Assembly (NCBI RefSeq): GCF_002286815.1
Contig: NZ_MUNM01000037.1
Location: 62,001-126,000, forward strand
Source: Pseudomonas sp. PICF141
Lineage (GTDB): Bacteria > Pseudomonadota > Gammaproteobacteria > Pseudomonadales > Pseudomonadaceae
Direction: 5' to 3'
DNA length: 64,000 bases
How positions within the stretch are numbered: position 1 is the stretch's first letter; every line of letters starts with the position of its first letter. The position numbers were made by a program, and so were the translations under genes. Shown here one piece after another: positions 56,796 through 64,000 of the stretch. Below the pieces are notes generated by a model. The model made no database searches. It saw only the letters and a list, made by a program, of their open reading frames with translations, and was not told the DNA's origin.

Positions 56796-57689
56796 ATGGA
56801 CAGAACAATACGTCGCGGCTCATTCGAAATGACCGCCGCCATGCTGATTTCCGGGACCATTGGCTGGTTCGTGCTGGTGTCCGGGCAACCGGTGCTGGAC
56901 GTGGTGTTCTGGCGCTGCGTGTTTGGTGCCGCCACCTTATTGCTGATTTGCGCGGCATTCGGCTTTCTGCGCCCTGGCATTTTGACGTCCACCACTTTTT
57001 TGCTGGCCGTACTGAGCGGGGTGGCGATTGTCGGCAACTGGGTGCTGTTGTTCGCGTCCTATTCCCGCGCCTCGATTGCCATTGGCACGGCGGTTTATAA
57101 CGTTCAGCCGTTCATGCTGGTGGGGCTGGCTGCGTTGTTCCTGGGGGAGAAGATCACCCTGCAGAAGTTGTTCTGGCTGGGCATTTCCTTTCTTGGAATG
57201 CTGGCGATTGTCAGCGCACACGGTGAGCAGGGCGATGGCGGTAACGATTACCTGATGGGGATTGGTCTGGCGCTAGGGGCTGCCTTTCTGTACGCGGTTG
57301 CCGCGCTGATCATCAAGCGCCTGACCGGCACACCACCGCATCTGATCGCATTGGTCCAGGTGTGCACCGGCGTGCTATTGCTCGCGCCCTTTGCGCACTT
57401 CTCGGCGATACCGCAAACGCCCGATGCCTGGGCCAGCCTGGTGACCCTGGGCATCGTGCATACCGGTCTGATGTATGTGCTGCTTTATGGCGCGATTCAA
57501 AAACTGCCGACAGCGCTGACCGGCGCGTTGTCGTTCATCTACCCGATTGCGGCGATTTTCGTCGACTGGTTCGCCTTCGGCCATCGCCTGGAGCCACTGC
57601 AATGGATCGGTGTCGCCGCGATTCTGCTGGCCGCTGCCGGGATGCAACAGGGGTGGAGCCTGAAGCTTCGGCGGGTAGCGGCGCAGTGA
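56796..57689 (+). CDS. EamA family transporter
   Basis: The product is 297 residues from the ATG at 56796, 6 bp after AGGAGG; the ATG at 56793 is too near. Ten hydrophobic segments are arranged as two EamA repeats: FEMTAAMLISGTIGWFVLVS, then VYNVQPFMLVGLAALFLGEKI, and in the second half YLMGIGLALGAAFLYAVAAL and LSFIYPIAAIFVDWFAFG. The partner Lrp regulator is divergent, so amino-acid or metabolite efflux is likely. It is distinct from the DMT gene at 40260. Confidence 0.88.
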   Translation: MDRTIRRGSFEMTAAMLISGTIGWFVLVSGQPVLDVVFWRCVFGAATLLLICAAFGFLRPGILTSTTFLLAVLSGVAIVGNWVLLFASYSRASIAIGTAVYNVQPFMLVGLAALFLGEKITLQKLFWLGISFLGMLAIVSAHGEQGDGGNDYLMGIGLALGAAFLYAVAALIIKRLTGTPPHLIALVQVCTGVLLLAPFAHFSAIPQTPDAWASLVTLGIVHTGLMYVLLYGAIQKLPTALTGALSFIYPIAAIFVDWFAFGHRLEPLQWIGVAAILLAAAGMQQGWSLKLRRVAAQ

Positions 57690-57696
57690 ACAGGCC

Positions 57697-59322
57697 TCAG
57701 AAAATATAGTCGGTGGTCAGGAAACTCGAGTTGCGTCCGCTGATGATCTCGCTGAGAAGCTCTTTGCTGCTTTCCTGGAACTTGGTCGCCACCAGGGTCC
57801 GAATCGAAAACACTCGCAGCGCATCGTGCACTGACAGTGTGCCCTCGGCAGAGTTCTTGCGGCCGTTGAATGGATAAGTGTCCGGACCGCGCTGGCATTG
57901 GGCATTAAGGTTAATCCGGCCGACCTGGTTGGCGAAGGTGTCCACCAGCCTGCCGACCGCCACCGGGTTGGTGCCGAAGATGCTCAATTGCTGGCCGAAA
58001 TCGGATTCCAGGACGTAATCGATCACGGTGTCCAGATGACGGTAAGGCACGATCGGCACGACCGGGCCGAACTGTTCTTCCTGGTAGACGCGCATCTGCG
58101 GTGTCACCGGGTACAACACCGCCGGGTAGAAGAACGATGCGCGGGACTCACCGCCATTGGGGTTGACCACGGCTGCGCCTTTGCTGACCGCGTCCGCCAC
58201 CAGGGTGTGCAGGTAATCGACTTTGCCTGATTCCGGCAATGGCGTCAGGGCCACGCCACTGTCCCACGGCATGCCGGGTTTGAGGCCGGCGAGTTTGGCG
58301 TTGAACTTCTCGATGAACGCTTCGACCACATCTTCATGGACGAAGAGAATTTTCAGCGCGGTGCAGCGTTGGCCGTTGAACGACAGGGAACCGGTGACGG
58401 CTTCGCTGACCGCATTGTCCAGATCGACCTCCGGCAGAACGATGCCGGGGTTCTTCGCATCCAGGCCCAGCGCGGCACGCAGGCGGTGAGGCCTTGGGTG
58501 GAGTTTTTTCAGGTCGCTGGCGGCCTTGTTGGTGCCGATGAATGCAAAGATATCGATCTTGCCGCTGGCCATCAGGGCGCTGACCGTCTCGCGGCCGCTG
58601 CCGTAGATGACGTTGATGACCCCGGCCGGAAAGCTGTCACGAAAGGCTTCCAGCAACGGGCGAATCAACAGCACCCCAAGCTTGGCCGGCTTGAATACCA
58701 CGGTGTTGCCCATGATCAGCGCCGGAATCAGCGTGGTGAAGGTTTCGTTCAGCGGGTAATTGTAAGGCCCCATGCACAACGCCACGCCCAACGGCACGCG
58801 GCGGATCTGGCCGAGGGTGTCCTGCTCCAGTTCGAAGCGGCTGGAGCGGCGGTCGAGTTCCTTGAGGGCATTGATGGTGTCGACGATGTAATCGCAGGTG
58901 CGGTCGAACTCTTTTTCCGAGTCCTTGAGATTTTTACCGATCTCCCACATCAGCAACTTGACCACCGCCTCGCGCTGTTCGCGCATGCGAGCCAGGAAGG
59001 TTTCGACGTGCTGGATGCGCTCGGCCACGCGCATCGTCGGCCACAGGCCCTGGCCGCGGTCGTAGGCGCGGACGGCGGCGTCGAGCGCGGTCAATGCGGT
59101 GTCGGCATCGAGCAGCGGCGTGCTGCCCAGGATTACCTGCTCATCACCATTGGCACCGCTCAGGTACACCGGGCTGCGGACTTGGGCGAGGGGCCCGGAC
59201 CAGGTTTTCAGTTCGCCATCGACCAGGTACTCGCGCTGCTCGATCGGGCCGTTGAGACGGTACTTTTCCGGGACGTTGTCGGCAGTGGGAAACAGGTTGC
59301 CAAGGATTTGTGCTGTGGTCAT
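57697..59322 (-). CDS. NADP-dependent glyceraldehyde-3-phosphate dehydrogenase (GapN-like)
   Basis: The 541-residue aldehyde dehydrogenase superfamily protein has a long N-terminus (VPEKYRLNGPIEQREYLVDGE), the catalytic asparagine region GPYNYPLNETFTTLIPAL, FIGTNKAASDLKK and the nucleophile cysteine in FNGQRCTALKILFV. The NYPLNE and GQRCTALK variants match non-phosphorylating GapN enzymes, which oxidise glyceraldehyde 3-phosphate to 3-phosphoglycerate with NADP+. It would supply NADPH at the expense of ATP. The gene stands alone; the region after it holds a long inverted repeat. Confidence 0.85.
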   Translation of the reverse strand: MTTAQILGNLFPTADNVPEKYRLNGPIEQREYLVDGELKTWSGPLAQVRSPVYLSGANGDEQVILGSTPLLDADTALTALDAAVRAYDRGQGLWPTMRVAERIQHVETFLARMREQREAVVKLLMWEIGKNLKDSEKEFDRTCDYIVDTINALKELDRRSSRFELEQDTLGQIRRVPLGVALCMGPYNYPLNETFTTLIPALIMGNTVVFKPAKLGVLLIRPLLEAFRDSFPAGVINVIYGSGRETVSALMASGKIDIFAFIGTNKAASDLKKLHPRPHRLRAALGLDAKNPGIVLPEVDLDNAVSEAVTGSLSFNGQRCTALKILFVHEDVVEAFIEKFNAKLAGLKPGMPWDSGVALTPLPESGKVDYLHTLVADAVSKGAAVVNPNGGESRASFFYPAVLYPVTPQMRVYQEEQFGPVVPIVPYRHLDTVIDYVLESDFGQQLSIFGTNPVAVGRLVDTFANQVGRINLNAQCQRGPDTYPFNGRKNSAEGTLSVHDALRVFSIRTLVATKFQESSKELLSEIISGRNSSFLTTDYIF

Positions 59323-59433
59323 ATCGCTACCCCGTCTGGATTGGGTGATGCTCTGATGAATCGTTTTAGCAGACCTCGGACTCGCTTGTCATGGCCCATT
59401 TTATGATTTTTTTGCTCGGCGTTATGGATCGTC

Positions 59434-59578
59434 GTAGCAGCTGCCGAGCCTGCGAGGCTGCGTTCGGCGGCGAAGCAGTCGTGAAATCGGATATTGCGGT
59501 GCGTCAGGAAAACCTTGCATACAGGGTTTGCGACGGCTTCGCCGCCGAACGCAGCCTCGCAGGCTCGGCAGCTGCTAC
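59434..59578. repeat. Long perfect inverted repeat (43-bp arms)
   Basis: Positions 59434-59476 and 59536-59578 are exact reverse complements (43 bp), beginning GTAGCAGCTGCCGAGCC, with a 59-bp loop. This is a REPIN-like or similar extragenic palindrome of the type common in Pseudomonas. It fills most of the gap 59323-59661 and shows no coding content. Confidence 0.88.
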
Positions 59579-59661
59579 AGGGGGCGGCGATCTTTTGCCC
59601 TGAAAACACACAAGTCACGATCCCCCGGTTAAACTTCACGCTCTTTTCCCAAGGAGTTCAT

Positions 59662-60549
59662 ATGAGTTATTACCAGCCGGGCATTCTCGCCACCCCTGTT
59701 CCGCCTCAAGCTCGTCATATGTTCTTCGCCCTTGAATCCGCCGAGGCACTGCCGGCTGCCCTGGACAACCTGATGCGCCTGGTGGACGGCAAGTCGGCTG
59801 TAATCGGTTTCGGTGAGTCGTTGGTCAAGGCGCTGCACGCACAGGTCGATGGCCTGCGCGCTTTTCCGGCGCTGGTCGGTGTCGGTGTCGACAACCCGTC
59901 GACCCAACACGCACTCTGGTGCTGGCTGCACGGGGTTGACCGTGGTGAACTGCTCAATCGCAGCCATGCGCTCGAAGCCGCGCTGGCACCGGCCTTGCGT
60001 CTGGTGCAAATGAACGAAACCTTCCGCCACATGACCGGGCACGACCTGACCGGTTACGAAGACGGCACCGAAAACCCTCACGACGAAGCCGCTGTAACGG
60101 CCGCATTGCTGAGCGAAGGGGCGGACGGTCTGGTCGGTGGCAGCTTCGCCGCGATCCAGCAGTGGCAGCATGATTTGAAAGGCTTCCACGCGTTGTCGCC
60201 CCATGAGAAAGACAACATCATGGGCCGTCGCTTGAGCGACAACGAAGAACTCGATGACGCGCCGATCTCTGCCCACGTCAAGCGCACCGCCCAGGAAAGC
60301 TTCACACCTGAAGCCTTCGTGGTCCGTCGCTCGATGCCATGGATCGAAGGCGATCGCGCCGGCCTGATGTTCCTGGCCTTCGGTTTTTCCCTCGATGCGT
60401 TCGAATCCCAGTTGCGTCGCATGAGCGGTCTGGAAGACGGCATCACTGACGGCCTGTATCGCATCAGCCGGCCAATCACCGGCGGCTACTACTGGTGCCC
60501 ACCGCTCAAGGACGGTCGCCTTGACCTGCGCGCACTGCGTGTCGGCTAA
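59662..60549 (+). CDS. Dyp-type heme peroxidase
   Basis: The product is 295 residues from the ATG at 59662 (AAGGAG upstream); an ORF extends to 59494 but runs through the repeat. Dyp hallmarks are the GxxDG motif GYEDGTENP (131-139) with catalytic D134, the proximal heme histidine H205 in ISAHVKR and the distal arginine in VVRRSMPW (R222/R223). It oxidises phenols or dyes with H2O2 and can also de-chelate porphyrins. There is no signal peptide, so it is cytosolic or packaged. No encapsulin gene adjoins it. It is flanked on both sides by long inverted repeats. Confidence 0.93.
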   Translation: MSYYQPGILATPVPPQARHMFFALESAEALPAALDNLMRLVDGKSAVIGFGESLVKALHAQVDGLRAFPALVGVGVDNPSTQHALWCWLHGVDRGELLNRSHALEAALAPALRLVQMNETFRHMTGHDLTGYEDGTENPHDEAAVTAALLSEGADGLVGGSFAAIQQWQHDLKGFHALSPHEKDNIMGRRLSDNEELDDAPISAHVKRTAQESFTPEAFVVRRSMPWIEGDRAGLMFLAFGFSLDAFESQLRRMSGLEDGITDGLYRISRPITGGYYWCPPLKDGRLDLRALRVG

Positions 60550-60706
60550 ACCTGGGGTAAATCGGACCCGCCGATGCCGGCTCTGTCTTGGTTGAAGCCT
60601 TGAGCGACGATTACTGGCAAGTCCGCCACCCGCAGCCACGAACACGGCATCTACCCAGTGGCCCTACCTCTCAGGACTCACCTGAAACCTGTAGGCGCTG
60701 ACGAGT

Positions 60707-60774
60707 GAAAGGAGGCTGCGATCTTTTGATGTTGTTCTTAAAGAGCAAGGATCAAAAGATCGCAGCCTCCTTTC
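60707..60774. repeat. Perfect inverted repeat (24-bp arms)
   Basis: Positions 60707-60730 and 60751-60774 are exact inverted copies (arm GAAAGGAGGCTGCGATC followed by TTTTGAT) around a 20-nt loop. It is a second extragenic palindrome of different sequence from the one at 59434, in the Dyp-lexA gap. Confidence 0.85.
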
Positions 60775-60815
60775 ATCGACAGATCCTACAAGTCCTTGTC
60801 AGGAAAATTCCAAAA

Positions 60816-60831
60816 GAGTACAAATGTACTC
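60816..60831. promoter_or_regulatory. LexA2-type operator
   Basis: GAGTAC-AAAT-GTACTC is a perfect palindrome with the GTAC-N4-GTAC-like spacing reported for LexA2 repressors in Pseudomonas and Xanthomonas. It ends two bases before the ATG at 60833, so binding would block transcription of the whole cassette. It is unlike the canonical CTGT-N8-ACAG SOS box. Confidence 0.75.
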
Positions 60832-60832
60832 C

Positions 60833-61441
60833 ATGACAACTTTAACTCCCCGCCGTACCGCCATCCTGACTTTCATCCGCGATCGAATCGCCGAACACGG
60901 TCAGTCCCCCAGCCTCGCTGAAATCAGCGAAGCTTTTGGCTTTGCCTCCCGCAGCGTGGCGCGCAAGCATGTGCTGGCGTTGACTGAGGCCGGTTTCATC
61001 GAGGTTAATCCGCATCAGGCGCGCGGCATTCGGCTGTTGAATCAGCCGCCGCGGCCTGAACTCCTGGATGTTCCAGTACTCGGTCGCGTGGCGGCTGGTG
61101 CGCCGATCGGTGCCGATGCCGAAGTCCACAGTCGTTTGCTGCTTGATCCATCCATCTTCTCGCGGGTACCCGATTACATGCTGCGGGTGCAGGGCGATTC
61201 GATGATCGAGGACGGCATTCTCGACGGCGATCTGGTGGGCGTGCGGCGCAATCCCGAAGCGGTCAACGGCCAGATCGTCGTGGCACGGCTCGACGGCGAA
61301 GTCACCATCAAGCGTTTCGAGCGGGCCGGCGATTCTGTTCGCCTGTTACCGCGCAATCCGGCTTACAAGCCGATCATTGTTCGAGCCGATCAGGATCTGG
61401 CCATTGAAGGCGTGTTCTGCGGTCTGGTGAGGCAAGGGTGA
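60833..61441 (+). CDS. lexA: LexA-type repressor (LexA2)
   Basis: The product is 202 residues from the ATG at 60833; an ATG at 60824 lies within the operator palindrome and is also in frame. An N-terminal winged helix (PRRTAILTFIRDRIAEHGQ, SLAEISEAFGFASRSVARKH) is joined to the S24 peptidase fold, with cleavage at A88-G89 in RVAAGAP, serine S123 in QGDSMIEDG and lysine K160 in EVTIKRF. All autocleavage residues are intact, so RecA-induced self-cleavage should relieve repression. It is the first gene of the imuAB-dnaE2 cassette, and a palindrome lies at its start. Confidence 0.92.
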   Translation: MTTLTPRRTAILTFIRDRIAEHGQSPSLAEISEAFGFASRSVARKHVLALTEAGFIEVNPHQARGIRLLNQPPRPELLDVPVLGRVAAGAPIGADAEVHSRLLLDPSIFSRVPDYMLRVQGDSMIEDGILDGDLVGVRRNPEAVNGQIVVARLDGEVTIKRFERAGDSVRLLPRNPAYKPIIVRADQDLAIEGVFCGLVRQG

Positions 61442-62058
61442 TGGGCGCCGTCGTTGCGTTGGATACGCTGTTCAATGGCGGCCAGGTCTGGAAGGGCCGG
61501 CCTGCGCCACCGGCCGTCAGCCCGCAACCCACCGGGCATGCGACGCTGGACGCGGCATTGCCCACAGGTGGCTGGCCGGAAGCGGCGCTGACTGAAATCC
61601 TGTTGGCCGGGCAGGGCGTGGGTGAGTTGCAACTGGTGTGGCCGGCGCTGGCGCGGCTGTCGGCGGCAGGGGAGCGCATCGTACTGGTGGCGCCGCCTTA
61701 CGTGCCGTATCCCCAGGCCTGGCAGAACGCCGGGGTCGATTTACGGCAACTGTCGATCATCCAGGCCAGTGAGCGCGATGCGCTGTGGGCGGCGGAACAA
61801 TGCCTGCGTTCGGGCAGTTGCGGGGCGGTGTTGTGCTGGCCGCACAAAGCCGACGATCGGGCATTGCGACGTTTGCAGGTGGCGGCGGAAACCGGCCAGA
61901 CCCTGGCGTTCGCCTATCGCTCGCTCAGTGAGGCCATCAACCCGTCGCCAGCAGCCTTGCGCATCGCCATCGACGCCAAACCTGCGCAATTGCGGGTGCT
62001 CAAGTGCCGGGGCGGGCTGGCCCGTTCGGCGCCGATTGCCTTTGCCGTAGGGCATTGA
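61441..62058 (+). CDS. imuA: ImuA, translesion-synthesis accessory protein
   Basis: The product is 205 residues from the ATG at 61441, which shares the final A of the lexA stop (TGATG); a GTG at 61438 overlapping by 4 bp is an alternative. The protein is RecA-like in part, with LFNGGQVWKGRPAP, LPTGGWPEAALTEILLAGQGVGELQL and ALARLSAAGERIVLVAPP. A complete Walker A is not visible, as is usual for ImuA. It works with ImuB and DnaE2 in damage-induced mutagenesis, probably by modulating RecA. Coupling to lexA and imuB marks one operon. Confidence 0.88.
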   Translation: MGAVVALDTLFNGGQVWKGRPAPPAVSPQPTGHATLDAALPTGGWPEAALTEILLAGQGVGELQLVWPALARLSAAGERIVLVAPPYVPYPQAWQNAGVDLRQLSIIQASERDALWAAEQCLRSGSCGAVLCWPHKADDRALRRLQVAAETGQTLAFAYRSLSEAINPSPAALRIAIDAKPAQLRVLKCRGGLARSAPIAFAVGH

Positions 62059-62065
62059 GGTTGCC

Positions 62066-63481
62066 ATGCGCTGGGTTTGCATTCTCTTCCCGCAATTGGC
62101 GCTGGACGCGGTATTGCGTCAGCGCCCCGACCCCGATGAGCCGCTGGCGCTGCTGACCGGCCCGGCCCAGCGTCGGGTGCTGCAAGCGGTCAACGGTTCG
62201 GCGCGGGCGCTGGGCTTGCGGCCCGGCCAGTCGATGACCGCCGCTCAGGCCCTGAGCAAAGGGTTTGTCACCGCCGAATACGACGCCGCCCAGATCGAAC
62301 ACTGGCAGCAATTCCTGGCCGCCTGGGCCTATCGGTTCAGCTCTCAGGTCAGCGTGCATTACCCGCGTGCGGTGGTGTTTGAAATCGAATCCAGCCTGGG
62401 CTTGTTCGGGACCTGGCCGCAGTTCGAGGCGCGATTGCGGGCCGAACTTGGCGAACTGGGGTTTCGTCACCGGATTGTCGCCGCGCCCAACCCGGTGGCG
62501 GCGCGAGTATTGGCCAACGTTTATGACGGTCTGGTGGTGCCGGACAATGACGCTTTGCAGCATCATCTCGGGCAGTTGCCCATCGATCGGATCGCCTTGG
62601 AGCCAAACGTTGCCACGGCCCTGTCGCGCATGGGGCTGCGCACGTTGAGTCAGGTGCAGGCGTTGCCACGACATAGCCTGGCCCGGCGTTTCGAGGCCCA
62701 GGTGCTCAAGCATCTGGACACCCTGTTCGGCTTACGGCACCTGGCGCTGGCGTTTTACCTGCCGCCGGACCGTTTCGATGTGCGCATCGAACTCAACTTC
62801 GATGTGCAATCCCATCAGGCATTGCTGTTTCCGTTGCGCAGGCTGACTGGCGACCTGGCGGCGTTCCTCTGCGGACGGGACAGCGGTGTGCAACGTTTTG
62901 ACCTGCACCTGGAGCACGCCGGGTTACCAGACACGCTGATCAAGGTCGGCCTGCTCAGCGCCGAGCGTGATCCGGCGATGCTGTTCGAACTGGCCCGGGG
63001 GCGTCTGGAACAGGTGCAGGTCGAGGCGCCGGTGCGCGGTTTTCGTCTGCGCGCTGAAGACTTGCCGACCTTTGTGCCCCAATACCAGGAACTGTTCGAT
63101 GATCGTCCGCAACAATCCTTGCCTTGGGAGCAACTGCGCGAACGCTTGCGCGCACGGCTGGGGGATGACGCGGTGCAAGGCTTGCGGTTCCAGGCCGATC
63201 ACCGGCCGGAATGCGCGTGGCAGGCCCGTGTCGACAGCCAGATTTGTGGGACGCTGCCTGCGGTGCAACGACCAGGCTGGTTGCTGACGGAGCCGCAGGC
63301 CGTACACGAAGGTTCGACGCGCATCCTCATGGGGCCGGAACGTATCGAGTCGGGCTGGTGGGACGGCGACGATGTGCGCCGCGATTATTACCTGATCGAA
63401 ACCCGTTCCGGTCAGCAGGGCTGGGCCTATCGGGCGGTGGGCGAAGGCGGTCCGTTGTGGCTGCAAGGCTGGTTCGCATGA
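62066..63481 (+). CDS. imuB: ImuB, Y-family polymerase-like protein
   Basis: The 471-residue protein is homologous to Y-family DNA polymerases but starts [20 protein letters not shown], where active enzymes have an aspartate-rich motif (DxDxFxxSVE-type). The acidic catalytic residues are therefore missing and ImuB should not synthesise DNA. It has a helix-hairpin-helix-like region ([20 protein letters not shown]..., [19 protein letters not shown]) and a beta-clamp-binding type little-finger region. It recruits DnaE2 and ImuA to the clamp. It lies 7 bp after imuA and overlaps dnaE2 by 4 bp. Confidence 0.9.
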   Translation: MRWVCILFPQLALDAVLRQRPDPDEPLALLTGPAQRRVLQAVNGSARALGLRPGQSMTAAQALSKGFVTAEYDAAQIEHWQQFLAAWAYRFSSQVSVHYPRAVVFEIESSLGLFGTWPQFEARLRAELGELGFRHRIVAAPNPVAARVLANVYDGLVVPDNDALQHHLGQLPIDRIALEPNVATALSRMGLRTLSQVQALPRHSLARRFEAQVLKHLDTLFGLRHLALAFYLPPDRFDVRIELNFDVQSHQALLFPLRRLTGDLAAFLCGRDSGVQRFDLHLEHAGLPDTLIKVGLLSAERDPAMLFELARGRLEQVQVEAPVRGFRLRAEDLPTFVPQYQELFDDRPQQSLPWEQLRERLRARLGDDAVQGLRFQADHRPECAWQARVDSQICGTLPAVQRPGWLLTEPQAVHEGSTRILMGPERIESGWWDGDDVRRDYYLIETRSGQQGWAYRAVGEGGPLWLQGWFA

Positions 63482-64000
63482 GTGTCGATTATGCCGAGCT
63501 GCACTGCCTGTCGAACTTCAGTTTCCAGCGCGGTGCCTCGAGTGCGCTTGAGCTTTTTCAGCGGGCAAAACAGCAGGGCTATCAAGCGCTGGCGATTACA
63601 GATGAATGCACCCTGGCGGGTATCGTCCGCGCCTGGCAGGCGGCCAAGGCTGTGGCGTTGCCGCTGATCATCGGCAGTGAAATACGCATCGAAGACGGCC
63701 CGAAACTGGTGCTGCTGGTGGAAAACCTCGAGGGTTACCAAACCCTGTGCCGCCTGATTACCCGCGCCAGACGCCGTATGCAGAAAGGTCAGTATCAGGT
63801 GCTGCGGAAGGATGTCGCCGAGCCGTTGCCGGGGCTGTTGGCGCTGTGGGTGCCGGACGCCGTCGATGACTTTGAGCAGGGCCATTGGCTCAAGCAGGTT
63901 TTCGCCGAGCGTCTGTGGTTGAGCGTTCAGTTGCATCGCGGGCAAGACGACACCCAACGACTGGCGGCGTTGCTGACCCTGGCGCGGGAATTGCGGATCC
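63478..64000 (+). CDS. dnaE2: Error-prone DNA polymerase DnaE2 (N-terminus; cut by window edge)
   Basis: From the ATG at 63478 (ATGA overlap with imuB) 174 residues are seen before the right edge; the full protein should be over 1000 residues. The visible part is the PHP domain: [20 protein letters not shown] with the metal-binding histidine, [18 protein letters not shown], and [20 protein letters not shown]. DnaE2 is the polymerase that carries out damage-induced mutagenesis with ImuA and ImuB. The rest lies outside the window, so completeness cannot be judged. Confidence 0.93.
   Translation, partial: MSVDYAELHCLSNFSFQRGASSALELFQRAKQQGYQALAITDECTLAGIVRAWQAAKAVALPLIIGSEIRIEDGPKLVLLVENLEGYQTLCRLITRARRRMQKGQYQVLRKDVAEPLPGLLALWVPDAVDDFEQGHWLKQVFAERLWLSVQLHRGQDDTQRLAALLTLARELRI

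Noticed and set aside
58336..59406. 356-codon antisense frame over the GapN-like gene.
   Set aside because: Shadow of a clear aldehyde dehydrogenase.
59629..60645. 338-codon antisense frame over the Dyp peroxidase gene.
   Set aside because: Shadow of a conserved gene; no domain.

Overview
The window looks like Pseudomonas chromosome, most likely of the fluorescens/putida lineage. This is inferred from gene content: a DUF2986 mini-protein, TrmK, glutathione-independent formaldehyde dehydrogenase, a lexA2-imuA-imuB-dnaE2 mutagenesis cassette, many VOC, LysR and TetR proteins, and long intergenic inverted repeats. Most genes have G+C-rich codon use. A clearly A+T-rich patch lies at about 25.2-26.7 kb and an extra G+C-rich patch at about 20-23 kb. 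No CRISPR array, rRNA or replication origin was seen; there is one tRNA (Ser-UGA).

Layout. (1) 1-7.9 kb is a catabolic cluster for a hydrophobic, probably aromatic or alicyclic compound. It holds a left-truncated Old Yellow Enzyme reductase (minus), a divergent TetR regulator with two near-identical operators, an extradiol-type dioxygenase, a FAH-fold hydrolase with a possible Tat leader, an acyl-CoA synthetase and a FadL-type porin. (2) 7.9-17.4 kb is mixed backbone: methyltransferases, a secreted HExxH-like protein, an ArsR regulator with an ArsO-like flavoprotein, MarC, a secreted protein, a MetA-type outer-membrane protein, an MltF-like transglycosylase and a PfpI protein. (3) 17.4-27 kb is accessory and disturbed: an IS1182-family element with matching ends, a transposase fragment, a G+C-rich two-gene operon (periplasmic isoaspartyl methyltransferase plus membrane-embedded spermidine-synthase-like protein), a NYN-LOTUS protein, an A+T-rich orphan gene and an MFS remnant.

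(4) 27-53.9 kb is the most coherent block, apparently a catabolic island for a quaternary amine of the betaine type; proline betaine or hydroxyproline betaine is the best guess. It encodes a proVWX-like importer, a GlxA-like AraC regulator, a MmgE/PrpD protein, a LysR regulator, a Rieske oxygenase alpha subunit, a DapA-like/ALDH/FAD-oxidase operon with overlapping genes, a DMT exporter, two formaldehyde dehydrogenases, two SDRs, TetR overlapping a ProC-family gene, a StcD/DgcA-like demethylase divergent from etfBA, a second betaine-binding protein and an IPNS-like 2-oxoglutarate oxygenase. The proposed logic is import, oxidative N-demethylation (Rieske, then flavoprotein with ETF), formaldehyde oxidation, then oxidation of the amino-acid backbone. 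A perfect 44-bp interrupted palindrome between the demethylase and etfBA shares a TGTAC core with phased repeats in front of the TetR gene.

(5) The island ends at a decayed D-2-hydroxyacid dehydrogenase gene and tRNA-Ser. From 54.5 kb ordinary backbone resumes: a Bax-inhibitor-like protein, a VOC protein, a YceK-like lipoprotein, an Lrp/EamA pair, a GapN-like dehydrogenase, a Dyp-type peroxidase flanked by two long perfect inverted repeats, and the LexA2-controlled imuAB-dnaE2 cassette running off the right edge.
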